From: Triplophysa rosa
Lineage: Eukaryota > Chordata > Actinopteri > Cypriniformes > Nemacheilidae
Length of the DNA stretch: 64,000 bases
Direction of reading: 5' to 3'
Assembly: GCF_024868665.1 (NCBI RefSeq)
Contig: NC_079895.1
Span: 6,083,069-6,147,068 of the forward strand
The position numbers and the translations under genes were made by a program. The notes beneath the pieces are model-generated. The model had not been told where the DNA came from and did not search any database. It worked only from the letters and a program-made list of their open reading frames with translations. This document shows positions 45,543 to 56,665 of the stretch, one piece after another. Within the stretch, counting starts at the first letter, position 1; every line of letters begins with the position of its first letter.

Positions 45543-45853
45543 AGTGATATGCACCGTTATGTCGGCCAATAATCAGTATTGGTTGATAAAAGCAATTTTT
45601 CACACTATCGGCCGCTAGTTTAAAAACAGCCGATGATCAGGGCCGATATATCCTGTCAATCAAAAGATGACAAGAAAATGCAATGAATTTGGATGTAGAA
45701 AATGTTAAGAAACATCACTAGTTTGATGTTCAATATTAATAGTCATTATATGAATTATTAACATTAAGAATTTAGTTAATGTGAGTCAAAATAACCACCA
45801 AACTATTGGTATCAGTATTGGCAGATATCACTCTGAATAATCACTATTGGTGG
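45543..45853. mobile_element. ATGCACCGAT...ATCGGCC-type hAT-like MITE, worn
   Basis: TGATATGCACCGTTATGTCG plus GCCAATAATCAGTATTGG, then AAAAGCAATTTTTCACAC and TATCGGCCG, match the left half of a common fish element. The right side, with ATTGGTATCAGTATTGG, is degraded and its end is approximate. Confidence 0.65.
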
Positions 45854-46984
45854 AGACATTTAGTTTAGTATGGTTATAAATGTTCTGTTGATTGTATTCT
45901 GTTCAAATCTCTTTTTTTTCTTTCTTGGCATGAAGCAGGTGTCATATGTCATTTATTTACATTAAAAACACCTCAAAACCTGATCGAGCAAGTTGTCATA
46001 AGATAACAATCTTGTCTTCAGTCGTGACATTTAGAGTTTCATGATTATAAGTTTTGGTTTAGTGTGTTGCTCCAGGTTCTGTGTGCCAGCTGTTATCCTC
46101 CTTTGTAGTTCAGCTGTACTGCTTTCGCCCTGCGCTCTATCAAGTCCCCTCGCTTCCTTACACGTCCTAATCTGAGTTTCTCAAGATGGTGCGTGGCGAT
46201 TTCTAAACTACTGTGTGGGCCCTTGATGTGTGTGGCATGATGTAGCCCAAACGGCACACGTCCTTGTTCGTGCTGCAATAAAATTCCTGAAAAAAGATGC
46301 GTGATCCCATTTAACACTTCTAATTAAATTAAGAAATCTAATAGGTAATTAGAAATAAAACAAGTGTGGTCCAACTGGAACAGGTTCAAGACTTGATAGA
46401 ACAACTGGCCTGGTGAGAAACAAAAAGGGCAGATTAGTCGTAGCAGGTAGGAGGAGAGCTTGGAGTTTCACTAAAAGAGTAGTTATTATTCTGGCCGGGA
46501 ACGTTCTTGTCCTACTTGTGCCACACCGGCTGACTAAGTGGAAGGCGGAAACTGCTCCTCGTGGCGAGCATAGCTCTGTAAGTGCTGGAGGCCCTTGGGA
46601 GTTCCTTATCTACCAGTTTAGCTCCATTTACAGAGGTGAGAAGTCTTTGTTATCTGTGAGCCTCTTCCTCTTATGGCTCCTGCCAAGTTTTGCCAAGAAC
46701 CAAAGAGGTCAGAAGGGGACGCCGAGGTACAAGGTCTGATTATAGCCCGCAAATGGCAGATCAATAAGGCTCGACTGGTGGCCTCATTGATCAGAAGGAT
46801 CGGGGAAGCAAATTTACTCACATTCTTAGGCCATTTGTCCTGGCTGAGGCATCGGGGCGTGAAATTCAAATTATTATTGCAGCCAGCTAGTTCCAGAAGG
46901 AGCTGGGAGGACGTGAGGCTGTATGCATCAGCGACTGCTGTCCTCTATTGGGACTAAAACTTGCCCTTTGCAGCCTAGACAGCG
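45854..46984. other. Unassigned sequence upstream of an L2 tail
   Basis: 46400-46980 is GC-richer than its surroundings and directly precedes the LINE tail. Frames of 108 and 94 codons overlap and show no reverse transcriptase or endonuclease motif. It may be unique sequence or a worn LINE interior. Confidence 0.3.
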
Positions 46985-47078
46985 GGGAGAAATTTTTCAT
47001 TTCATTCTAATTCTTTTTCATGTAAACCTGCTTTGAAACACTGCAATATTGTAAAAAGCACTATATAAATAAACTCTC
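46985..47078 (+). mobile_element. L2/CR1-type LINE 3' tail
   Basis: AAACCTGCTTTGAAACACTG followed by CAATATTGTAAAAAGCAC and TATATAAATAAAC is the conserved 3' end of fish L2-type LINEs. Only the tail is recognisable, as usual for 5'-truncated copies. Confidence 0.75.
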
Positions 47079-47282
47079 AGCAATGGTTCCTCCCCCTTAC
47101 TGCAATAGCCAATCAGTGTGGCCTTTTCATGTGTCAAACAAGTGGACATTTATCGTTTTTCTTCTTTATCCGTTACCTTCTATATACAGTATATACTTTT
47201 CTCCTGAATAAAGTCAACTTTGCGTTAGAAATAAGGCATTTGAAATTCATATGGGAATGCATGTATTGAAAAGTATATTTGT
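47079..47282. other. Short unique gap
   Basis: Nothing recognised. Confidence 0.3.
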
Positions 47283-47795
47283 TATAGACCGTTTCTCCGG
47301 ACACGCGTACTTGGATTGCAGTTAATTTCCGGTCTGTGTTTGTTTATCGGTCTGGCTGGTGTCTAAAAATATAACATATTTTAAATATACTTTTATATAA
47401 TAATATATGTATATTTTAAAAATATACATTTTTATTATTATTTTATTGTATACTAATTGTATTAAATGAACGATTTGTGGAATTTTGTTGTGTGTTCATT
47501 TTATTAAATAAACAATTTGTTGAATGGGTCTTGTAGTTTTGTCGCATTTAAAGAAACAGTATGGGTCGGGACATTGACATCTAGCGGTTGAGCTTGGTAT
47601 CGCAGTCTAAATTCTAAATATTGGAGAGGCAAGTTTAGCCAAGTAATGGTTCTACTCGGTTTCTTTTGCTTGTTATCAGAAACAATCTACAGGCACTCTA
47701 TTATTTGTGAATGTGTACCAGAAGCAAAAGGCAGTCCATGAACACGCCTATTTGCAGTAACGTTTGTTTATGTTGTTGCTTTGAAACCGTCTATA
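47283..47795. mobile_element. AT-rich MITE with TATAGACGGTTTC-like termini
   Basis: TATAGACCGTTTC at 47283 and its inverted form GAAACCGTCTATA at 47783-47795 bound 513 bp. A related right half occurs at 7090-7252. No matching 8-bp flank is visible, so the superfamily is open. Confidence 0.55.
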
Positions 47796-47879
47796 GGTAC
47801 GTAGAATTTAAGATAGTATTTTTTCATTTATTTTGTGGAGTATTCTCTTTATTAACTAAGAGACACTTATCAAAAGATC

Positions 47880-48128
47880 TCGACACCCATTGACTCCCAT
47901 AGTAGGAAAAATTACTTTATCTTTTTTTTTGTTCTGTTGAACACAAAAGAAGGCATTTTGAAGAATGTAGGACAGCAAACAGTTCTGGGGCACTTTTGAC
48001 TCCATTGTATTTTTTCCTACTATGGTAGTCAATGGGTGTCGAGATCTGTTTGGTTATATGCATTATTCCAAATATCTTTCTCTGTGTTCATCAGAACGAA
48101 GAAATTTATACACATTTGGAACAACTTT
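47880..48128. mobile_element. Core of the TTAAAGGGATAGTTCACC family, long form (copy 10)
   Basis: The inner arms CATTGACTCCCATAGTAGG and CCTACTATGGTAGTCAATGG are intact, with GAACACAAAAGAAGGCATTT between them. The outer TTAAAGGG termini are missing on both sides, which suggests deletion of the ends. Confidence 0.8.
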
Positions 48129-48451
48129 ATAACAAAGCAACAGGACATTACAGAACAGCGTTAAAAAATATATTTTGATTTCTTGTCATCTTATAGATAT
48201 GAAAAGACATGTTTATCCATATGAGAACATAATATATTTTGTTCAATAAAAATGATTTCTATGCTCATTTCTTTGGTCTGCCAAAAACATTCAATTCATG
48301 TTTTTAGGTATTTAATTGTCCGGCCAATTGAGGATAATAAGGGTTCATTTACTGGGCCTCAAGCAGTTTTAGTTGAAGACCCCTGTTTTACAGGTTTAAA
48401 ATAGCAAAATTATAAAACAAACAAAAATTAAACCGACTCAATATTTCTCGT
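48129..48451. other. Unique sequence
   Basis: Nothing recognised. Confidence 0.3.
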
Positions 48452-48493
48452 ACAGTAATTTAATCGATTAGTAATCCATTACACCCAACACTG
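48452..48493 (-). mobile_element. Terminal fragment of the CAGTGTTGGG hAT MITE
   Basis: AGTAATCCATTACACCCAAC plus ACTG is the inverted terminus of the elements at 61546 and 62843. The other end is absent. Confidence 0.65.
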
Positions 48494-48555
48494 CTAATGT
48501 CTATGCAGGAGAAACTTACTCAAAGTAAGAACTTGTTTATGTGTCTACACGCAAT

Positions 48556-49011
48556 TAGGCATGTGCACGGTTAATCGCGGTTACCACTAAATCCTGCTGA
48601 AACCGAGCTGGCTGCGATAATGCAAGGTATCGATTATTTTATTGATGCGTAGCTTGTCCGTGAAGCACGGCTCTGGGATCAGTAGAAATGCTGCTCGATC
48701 TAAAAGCAGTGCGAGTTTGAGTCGCTTATAACGTGCATTTAAAAAAGCAACACCCGTCAAACATGATCATTATAAATATACTTTATTATCATGAAAATAC
48801 CTGAGGAGGCTTGAGCAACAGTGATAAAAACACGTCCTTAGGCATTTCCTAGAACTACGTGTGTTATGGTCTTCTTCTGCAGTGCGTATTTGGAGTTTCT
48901 GCACGAGAGCGCCCTCTGGCCTTCGGATACAGCAGCATTTTACCGTACTTCACTCACAAGTTGTGCATAAATCACGTGATATATATTTTCGGTTAATCGG
49001 GCAGATGTCTA
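48556..49011. mobile_element. hAT-type MITE, TAGGCATGTGCACGGTTAATCG termini
   Basis: TAGGCATGTGCACGGTTAAT at the left faces CGGTTAATCGGGCAGATGTC plus TA at the right. The flanking octamers are CACGCAAT (48548-48555) and CACACAAT (49012-49019), 7 of 8 identical, as expected of an ageing hAT duplication. The 456-bp interior has no long open frame. Confidence 0.82.
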
Positions 49012-49839
49012 CACACAATAGAAGATAAAATAAAAAGGGGAGAAAGAAAACCGAGCGACAGATATCAGTCTGAAAGACAAACAGAATGGTCATTAAAACC
49101 AAGCCGCGTGGGACAAATGAACTGCCGGTTGTTGAACACAGTGAGGAATTTAGTTCTCTGGCATTGGACCGCATTTAATTAAGATTGCTCTGTCAGACAT
49201 GTGAAGAGCACAGCCGAGGTTGATTTAACCCGGATTTGTGTGTGCTAATGGAGAATCAATGGGCTCTGTAGCAAATAGCTGCAGGTCATAGTGGTGTTGT
49301 CTCTGTTGCTTTGCCTTCTCTGGAGGCAAAGCAACTCAAAAAAACCCTTCTCAAAAATCATAAAATTAAGAACAGAAAATGATTTACTGTTATTCAAGGG
49401 GTCCAACTTTTTGTGTAAACTGGATTTGCTCCAAAACCACTTAGGTAAGCATGAGCAGGCTCAGGGTTTCTTCGCTGTAAGATCATGCACGTCATTGAGA
49501 AACTGAATCAATGATTGAGTTTAAACAGGTTGGTTGTCTGTGGTTGAGCATCTTGTGTGGATGCTGGGGACCAGAACATATGCTGACTTTGGCCAATCAG
49601 ATGGTGGCGAAATATTTTACTGCGGGGTTTCCCAGACAGGAGGTTCATGAACCAGTACAGGTTTGTGAGAGTTTGTGAGTATCAGCGATTTCCTCTCCTA
49701 GCTTTAAGTATTCTGTAATTGCTCGATTCTATTTTGCTTGATTATGATTATACTGTAAGAATTCTTGAAAAGTTTACACATCTAGAATAGCAAAGATAAA
49801 CATATAGCCTAACCTGTTTTTAAAATGTTTAAACATTTT
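49012..49839. other. Unique sequence
   Basis: No gene or repeat recognised. A GC-balanced patch at 49060-49290 has a 74-codon minus frame without domain. Confidence 0.3.
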
Positions 49840-50056
49840 GGGCTGGTTTCCTTGACTTACGCCTACACCCAGGCTAACTTTAATGTCAGAGGTGTCTTGA
49901 ATGAAGACAACGCTGACTTATCATAAAATATATCAGTGCAATTGTTTTGTCTCAAAATGCACACAGCAATGTTTTTTGTAAAGTATGTTTTTTTAAAACT
50001 TTAAAAAAAGTTAACTAAGGCCTAGTCCTGGTCTAAGCTAATCCTTGTCCGGAAAA
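49840..50056. mobile_element. Inverted-repeat MITE, GGGCTGGTTTCC...GTCCGG termini
   Basis: GGGCTGGTTTCCTTGACTTA at the left and CTAAGCTAATCCTTGTCCGG at the right, with ATATCAGTGCAATTGTTTTG and GTCTCAAAATGCAC inside, match a widespread fish element. No coding capacity. Confidence 0.65.
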
Positions 50057-50571
50057 ATGGCACTTTTTGTCTGTGGTTGCAGGATTGTGCCTGTTTGTGT
50101 TGTCCTGCAGATAGCAGGTACTTTTATTTATTCGTCGAGTTCAGGGAGAGATGTTGGATGTGCGTTTTCTCTACTTCTCTCGTCCTCTCATCTTTCTCCA
50201 ACAGAATCAACATGACTATAGATTCTATCTGGAGATGAGAGGAATATTAACTCTATTTGAGTCAATAGTCTCTTGTGCACCGAGGCGGTGATGGGTTACA
50301 CACACAGGCTTGACTGATGCATAAACCAAATGCTACCAATATTCCTGCTTCAAAGCTGCAGCTCTGCAGACTGCACAATAGCACTGTGGATTTTTCTGAA
50401 AGAGAGAGAGGAGAAGAGACCCCTGAATGCATCCTAAATAGGGTGCAAGATAAGGACAGGGGCATCGAGAATTGTAAGCCAAAGATGTGTATCTTGTGTG
50501 TTTTTTATGTATTTTTATTTATCTAGGCAAGTCGCAACATTTCTTTTTTGTTTTAACGGTGCTGTATTTAA
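50057..50571. other. Unique sequence
   Basis: Nothing recognised; two opposed frames near 50262-50526 are shadows of each other. Confidence 0.3.
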
Positions 50572-50706
50572 TTTTGCTGGTCTTTACGTTTAAGTTGGTC
50601 TAGTTGGTTTTCGAGCCTGGCCAGCGTGTGACCAAGGCTCCTGAAACACCAGACTTGCGTAACTAGGAGACCAGCAAACTATCTTAGGCTGGTCCAAACA
50701 AGCAGG
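50572..50706. repeat. GCTGGTC-rich fish repeat, worn
   Basis: TTGCTGGTCTTTACG, GTTGGTCTAGTTGG, CCTGGCCAGCGTG, GGAGACCAGC and TAGGCTGGTCC are worn units of a GCTGGTCT-based inverted element common in fish. Confidence 0.55.
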
Positions 50707-51346
50707 GTGTGTATCTGTGCATGTTTTTCTTATTGGCTAACGTTACCCACAATCGCATAATCCCCATAAATTACCCATAATCCCTTGCACAATGATGAAC
50801 CTTAAATATACGAACGTAAACATAAGAATGAATTTTTGTTTGCGAGAACCGACACGTTGAGAGCAGGGTCATGTCCTTTCTAGCACATTCACCCACTTTT
50901 TTGCATTTACTCTCCCGTTTTCCTTTCTTCTTTGGCTTTTCTCATGCGTTCCAGAACGATTTCTAACCTTGTCTATGCAGAAAGGGTTAAACACTCCTTT
51001 CTCAAGTGTGCCGCATAGTAAGATAACATTCAGTCGTCACTGCCAAGTCAGATATGCAACCTGTCTGTCTGGTACAGAAAAGCAGAAGGGAAAAAGACAG
51101 GTTCTCTCCGCCGCAATCAGGTGCCTAACCTGTTCACGGCCCCATGTGTCTGGGTTATACATATAATATATACAGATTGCTCCAGTCAAACATATTCAGT
51201 TAACCAAACTGTGTTTTCTTAAGGTTTAAACAATAACTGAAGCCACTAAACAATGCTGAAAAGTTTGTTGTACTGTAGATGTCGATATTTTTAATATTAA
51301 CGTTCTGTTCCTGCATACTGATGTGTTAAAAAGTCAGTTTGTAATG
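50707..51346. other. Unique sequence
   Basis: Nothing recognised before the splice-like motif at 51350. Confidence 0.3.
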
Positions 51347-51380
51347 TTTTCTCTCTTCTTTGTGTCTTTGCAGGTAAGAT
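51347..51380 (+). promoter_or_regulatory. Juxtaposed 3'/5' splice motif (candidate recursive splice site)
   Basis: A tract of about 20 mostly pyrimidine bases ends TTTGCAG and is followed at once by GTAAGATG, so an acceptor (AG at 51372-51373) and a strong donor (GTAAG at 51374-51378) share one junction. The consensus of recursive splice sites in long vertebrate introns is a polypyrimidine tract, YAG, then GTRAG. The match is good, but use depends on a plus-strand host transcript that I cannot see. It is inference, and such motifs also occur by chance. Confidence 0.35.
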
Positions 51381-51814
51381 GCAGACGCGTGTTCTCCTTT
51401 CAAAGCACAGCTACGCCGCGCAAGCCGCGAGTAACACAAAACTCTTCATACTGCACTTCTATACAAGCTCTGCAACAGTTGGCTTGTCAGTCAGTTTGTG
51501 AATGCACAATGGGCTCATAATTATACCCTGTTGATCTCCCTTGGTCTGTGTCAGATGACTGTCTGAGAGTTTTCTTTTTTAAAGGGGTCATATGGAGCGA
51601 ACACGTGTTTTCTGTGTCTTTGGTGTGTTATAAGTTGCCCATGCATGTATTAGACACGTAAAATTGCAAAAATAAAAGTGTAGGAACAAAAGATGCATTC
51701 TATCTAAAAGCGAATGCTCACCCAGACCTGCCTGAAACGCCTCGTGTAACCACACCCCCACAAATCTACGTCAGTTCGTGGTATGAGTTGACTAAGAGTT
51801 AGTAGTTTTATTTG
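51381..51814. other. Unique sequence
   Basis: A CpG-richer patch follows the splice-like motif to about 51430. Otherwise nothing recognised. Confidence 0.3.
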
Positions 51815-51939
51815 TTGTAAAACCATATTGACCACATATATACTAGGGTCTTACCATAATAACCATAGTTAAACCATGGTATTTGTAGTAGAACAATGGT
51901 AATACAAATCAAACCGCCAAAAAACAGTTTACTACCAGC

Positions 51940-52747
51940 CTGATCTCGCAGGAAATCATAACTATTTTACGAGGTGGCTAATTCGTATGAATTTGTACAA
52001 ATAATTTTTAATGTGAATTGTACATACAGTAAAAGTATGATTAGTACACAATGTAACAAATAAAAAAAGTTGTGTTTCGCTTTAATTTTTACTGTTTCTT
52101 TAAGTTTAACATACTGAATACGAAAATCAACATTTTTTTACCATCGACGGTACTCACAAAAATATATATATATTTTCACACATTTATACATTTCGGTATT
52201 ATTACTCATACACTGAAATTACAAGGTACTGGCGTAACACTGAGCTCAAAACAACAGTTTAAAATAATTGTTGTCTTTTATGACTAATACTGTCCTCACG
52301 AACCAAGTTCCAGATGTAGTCACCCATCATAGCTTCATCCAACCTTCCCTTTGCTACAGAAATTTCTAGAATTTTCTGACAATGACAATTAGAAAACAAT
52401 TTAACAAATATGTGAAAATTTTTAGGTGAAAATTTGTACTTATAATTAATGATATAAGCTCAAAATTTACTATATACACTAAAACATTGATGCTACGTGA
52501 AAAAAAAATTAACCACAATAATTAGCACCACAGAATTGTACAAGAACTATAAAAAGGTCAGGCAAAACTAAAATTTGTTACACTGTGTTATAAAAAAGGC
52601 ATACTGAAGCCCCTCCCCTAACCCCACCCCTAAACCTAATTGTAAGGCGCGCAAAAGCAGATCATCCTAAAACGTAATGATGACTGTATTCATATGAATT
52701 AGCCACTTTGTAAAATAGTTATGAATTGCCATGATATGTAGACTCGG
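51940..52747. mobile_element. Middle element of the nest: CATAACTATTTTACRARGTGG MITE
   Basis: CATAACTATTTTACGAGGTG plus GCTAATTCGTATGAAT at the left is mirrored by ATTCATATGAATTAGCCACT plus TTGTAAAATAGTTATG at the right, over about 36 bp with few mismatches. The body includes CCCCTCCCCTAACCCCACCC. It is interrupted by the Harbinger-type copy at 52047-52587. A relative is at 29848-30068. Confidence 0.8.
52047..52587 (-). mobile_element. PIF/Harbinger-type non-autonomous transposon (copy B, inverted)
   Basis: Termini CACAATGTAACAAAT and ATTTGTTACACTGTG match copy A at 1355-1918 in reverse orientation. Flanking triplets are GTA (left) and TTA (right), so the target duplication is imperfect. The segment matching the copy A open frame is disrupted and about 60 bp shorter. 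Confidence 0.8.
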
Positions 52748-52775
52748 CTATAATAAAACCATGGTTAATATTCCT

Positions 52776-53548
52776 ATAAGGGAAGAGTGTTCTGGTTGGT
52801 TGCTAATAAAATTTTGTTCTGGTGTTGTGAGCGGTTGCTAGGGTTCTTAACGGTGTGTAAAGTGTTGAAAACTGATGCAGGGTGTTCGAAATAGGTCATT
52901 TAGAGCTTAGCAAAAAATACACACTCGCGCTTATGCAATTACACACAAACGTTTTTGCATTTCAGGTCACTGTGCACCTAATGTGGAAATATGCTTAATG
53001 AACATCTTCAGCTACATCACACAATTATGCTGAGAGAGGATTGCTCAAACACTTTTGTTTTAATATGGCTGATCACAATGCATGCTGTTTTATTCAGTGA
53101 ATGGTTTGTTTGGCACGCTCAGGAACTGTACTTTAAACTAAACTGTTATATCAGCATGTTTTGTGCATGCGAGTGTGTATGCATGCATGTACATGCACAT
53201 ATGTTAAGGTGTGTATGTGAGCATGCATTCCATCATACAGTTGAGTTGTCTGATGTGGAGGAACGGGTTAAGCAGAACCTGTTTTCACCTCCTATCTTTC
53301 TGGGTCATGCCACCTGTCGTGCACCGTTTCACACCACAGATACTGTTGAGACAACGAGTGAACTACATTGATTTGTACACACTCTATCACACAAACCAAA
53401 GCATTGTGGGTAATTATTCAGTCCTCTTGTGTAGCACGTAGTTCACTGCTTTCAAAAGGAAATATTGTAAACTGGGATTGTGTGTCTGTGTGTGTGCAAG
53501 TTTGCCTATTCTTATGAGGACCGATTGTGTACCCGTGTGCGGAGTTTT
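52776..53548. other. Unique sequence
   Basis: A TGCATG/TACATG-rich patch lies at 53160-53230. A 126-codon plus frame at 52991-53371 has no domain and is probably chance. Confidence 0.3.
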
Positions 53549-53837
53549 CTTAAAGTGATAGTTCACCCAGAAATGAAGATTCTGTCATTATTTACTCACC
53601 CTCCTGTCATTTCAAACCTCTATGACTTTAACGGAACAGCGACGGCACCCATTCACTTGCATTGGTTTTGTCCATGCAATAGAAGTGAATGGGTGCCGCC
53701 GCTGGTCAGTTACCAACTTTCTTCAAAATATCTTCTTTTATGTTCTGTGGACGAAAGGAAGTCATTCAGGTTTGAAACGACAAGAGGGCGAGTAAATGTT
53801 GGTAGAATTTTCATTTTTGTGTGAACTATCACACTTA
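53549..53837. mobile_element. TTAAAGGGATAGTTCACC family MITE (copy 11, complete)
   Basis: TTAAAGTGATAGTTCACCC at the left and GTGTGAACTATCACACTTA at the right. Inner arms GCACCCATTCACTTGCATTG and CAATAGAAGTGAATGGGTGC pair. The inner loop differs from the CCATAGTAG form seen in other copies, so at least two subfamilies exist. Confidence 0.9.
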
Positions 53838-54969
53838 ACCCTCATAAATTAGCCATATACAGCATTGTTTTACTTCTAAACAAATAATGTCAGTATGTTT
53901 CTGTGAGGGTTGTGGGTTTGGTATGAAAACCAATGCGTTGCGTGTGTAAGAGGCCTTAACTAATATATCTTCGAAAGTGGTTTTGCATTTGTGCACGATT
54001 TGAATTCAAGTGGTTTCACACTGTTTGTTTTCTTTCATTGTTCTCTTATCACCTGCACACCTCCAATGTCTATGTTCTTTCTGAATTCAAGATTAGATAC
54101 TGTTCAGTGTTTACCAAAAACGATGTTGTAATATCTTAAGGCTTACTTCCAAGTATTAGGTCACAGTTGTGAATATTTGCCCAACATGCTGTGACTTAAA
54201 TGAATTTGCAAACAAAAAAAAGTGCCACTGGCTGCAACGTTTGATTTCTAGCACACAAAGGTTGTGGTGCTGAGATCGTCATGTTTTTTTGAGAATTGAA
54301 TTCGCATGTGTATCTCCAGACTCCAACAGGGCACTGACCTGGGACCTGGCCGAGCAGTCGGCATAGCGCTTATTAAAGCGAACCCCTACTGTTACAGTAG
54401 CTTAGGATGAGAAAGAACGAAAAGCACAATAGTCAGAAAGAAGGAAACAAAGAAAGATGCAGACCAAGAGACAGTAAGTGAAAGTAGAATACAGGCAAGG
54501 CGATCTGCCCGTTCCTGGAAATTCTGTCTTTTCTAGGCATGACTGTGTTGTCATGGCCACTTGGCTGAGCACCAGCGAATGCTCTGAAGAAGTGTGTGTG
54601 GATATATAAGTCACGGAACGTTGTAAAACAAACATGCGCTCAGTAAATGCCTCAGGTGCTCTGCACAAAAGGGGGAATTGTAAAATCACTTGAGTTGATC
54701 TGTTGCCGAGCGCGTACCGATTACACAACTGTTGTCACTCCTAAAACCAATTAATAGATCTGACATTTGACTTTTTACTCATCTATGACAAGCATTGTTT
54801 TTGCACACAACGCCCTGATTGTTTCATTCTTAATGAATGCTAAAACTGAGCTGTAGTCTGCCGTAATGCCAGGGTCATACTCTAGGGAAGTGTTCAACAC
54901 AAACGGTCAGTGTGTTTATATGTAATGCGTTGTGTACTCTTGTATGTGGCAGTAGGGAGATCACTGCAC
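53838..54969. other. Unique sequence
   Basis: No gene or repeat recognised. A 108-codon minus frame at 54402-54728 has no domain. Confidence 0.3.
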
Positions 54970-55256
54970 TTAAAGGGACAGTTCACCCAAAATGAACATT
55001 TCTGTTATCATTTATTCACCCTCATATCAGTCAAATATAGTCCTGTATATGACTCTATTTTTTCTTCTTCTCTGCGGAACACAAAAGAAGTCATTTTATA
55101 AGAAATGTGTCCATATGATGAATGTCAATGAGGGGGCAATGTGGTTTGTCTACCAACTCTCTTTAAAATATCTTCTTTTGTGTTCGGTAGAAGAAAGTAA
55201 GTCATACAGGTTTGGAATGACGCAAGGATGAGTAAACCTTGACAGACATTTTGGGT
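54970..55256. mobile_element. TTAAAGGGATAGTTCACC family MITE (copy 12)
   Basis: TTAAAGGGACAGTTCACCC and TCATTTATTCACCCTCAT at the left; GGATGAGTAAACCTTGACAG and ATTTTGGGTGAATAAG at the right, where the last bases are worn. TATCTTCTTTTGTGTTCGG lies inside. Confidence 0.88.
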
Positions 55257-56579
55257 GAATAAGCTGAGAATGAGAAAAGTTACGCTGAGAACGTACCGCA
55301 TTGCATAAAAAATGATACGATGAATTGTGTTCGGACGCAATGCATGAAATCAAGAATGTGTAGCTAGAAGCATTTGCACTCACAAACTTGGATATTATTT
55401 GCTGTTACAGTAGGTGTTGCAAACTGACTTAACAATTGAATGCGACACAATGTGTTTCTCTGGAGATGAAGTAGATAACATGACCTCTTTTGACACAGGT
55501 CCAGATGTGCTCACCTGGCCAAGCTCCTCCTTAGATGGTTTGGTACATAATTGGGAATGTGTTATTTGACGTGATTTGTTGTAATAGCGCCTCATGCTTC
55601 TCTTGAGTACTTCTATGACCAACACTGATAGCCCTGGGCGATTTGAAGTATTTACAGTTGTGTTTCTTGTGCATTTAGATTCAGGAGGACTGGTTGTTAG
55701 ATTGCTTAAGATGGGAAACCAGTTTGGTGGTTGGGGTGGTAGGTCAGGGTGGTGCAATCATGTGACAAACCACATATTTAAAACATTGGAGTTTACACAC
55801 ACAGTGACCCCTACTGGTCAAGAGATGCAAGGCAAACTGAGGTCAAATCAGCTGACTTTTCTGTATGTGTATGGGAAAAGCTTAGTTGTTGAAGTTGTTT
55901 GAATAGAAACATATCTGAAGTATTTGAAGCTCTCCTGTTCATCCAATGAATTGTCACATTACTATTTAAAAAGCTCACGTCATAAGAAATAGTACCAAAG
56001 CATATACGTGAATACATGTGGCACAACGCTTCATCTCATGTGAAGAAAGCATATACAACCTTAGGGTCAAAAGAGGTAATGAAATGCTATTATAATTATG
56101 ACAAAAAAAAATTATAAGTGGACCTCAGGGCAAAAAAATGTATAATAAGAAAGTATGCCACGACCCTTTTTAAGTTAGTCAGTTTTCTGTCCATGACATG
56201 GCGTGTTATGAAAGAGAGGCGATAATTAAAGATGAGACCCCCCTTACCCATCTCATATCCTCCCGTGGTCAGTACGTCCTGGTCTCACAGACCTGAGATC
56301 AAAAGGTTGACCCGAGGTGAGTGCTGATAAGTCAGGGCTCGATGAACCTCTCACGCATTATATCATTGACCTGTGCTAATCAGAGGAGAGAAAGGGGCTG
56401 TGACCTGATCCTCAACAAACTCCCACCAAAAGATATCACCAATTAGCCCAGCCGTAAAAGCCTTTAAGGCCGCTGCGAGTCAAACTAAAATGCAGTGTGT
56501 GAGGGAGATGCCATATAGACACATGATGCAGGTGATTTTTTATCTACTTCAAAGAGATAAAGACATAGGTCAGTAGCTT
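55257..56579. other. Unique sequence with candidate noncoding block at 56330-56530
   Basis: 56330-56530 is GC-balanced and rich in CTAATC, AATTAGCCC and TCATTGACC words, typical of conserved noncoding elements. The 120- and 102-codon opposed frames near 55400-55900 show no domain. Confidence 0.3.
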
Positions 56580-56665
56580 CAGTTCAGTTCATATTTATTT
56601 GAAAAGCATTTTCCCCAATGCATATAGTTTCAAAGGAGCTTTACAGAAAAAGCATGTTACCACAC
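56580..56665 (-). mobile_element. L2/CR1-type LINE 3' tail (minus strand)
   Basis: TTCAGTTCATATTTATTTG then AAAAGCATTTTCCCC, AATGCATATAGTTTCAAAGG and AGCTTTACAG is the reverse complement of the conserved fish L2 tail also found at 46985. Confidence 0.75.

Larger units (their letters stand above)
51815..52775. mobile_element. Outer element of a three-level nest (ACCATGGTT family)
   Basis: The left flank carries ACCATAGTTAAACCATGGTA followed by TTTGTAGTAG, and the right flank AAAACCATGGTTAATATTCC. These are parts of a common fish repeat built on ACCATGGTT words. It is split by the element at 51940-52747. Outer limits are approximate. Confidence 0.45.

Noticed and set aside
52991..53371. 126-codon plus-strand frame with Cys/His-rich centre, possible zinc finger
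   Set aside because: The Cys and His residues come from a TGTATGCATGCATG-type low-complexity run; spacing does not fit a C2H2 finger.
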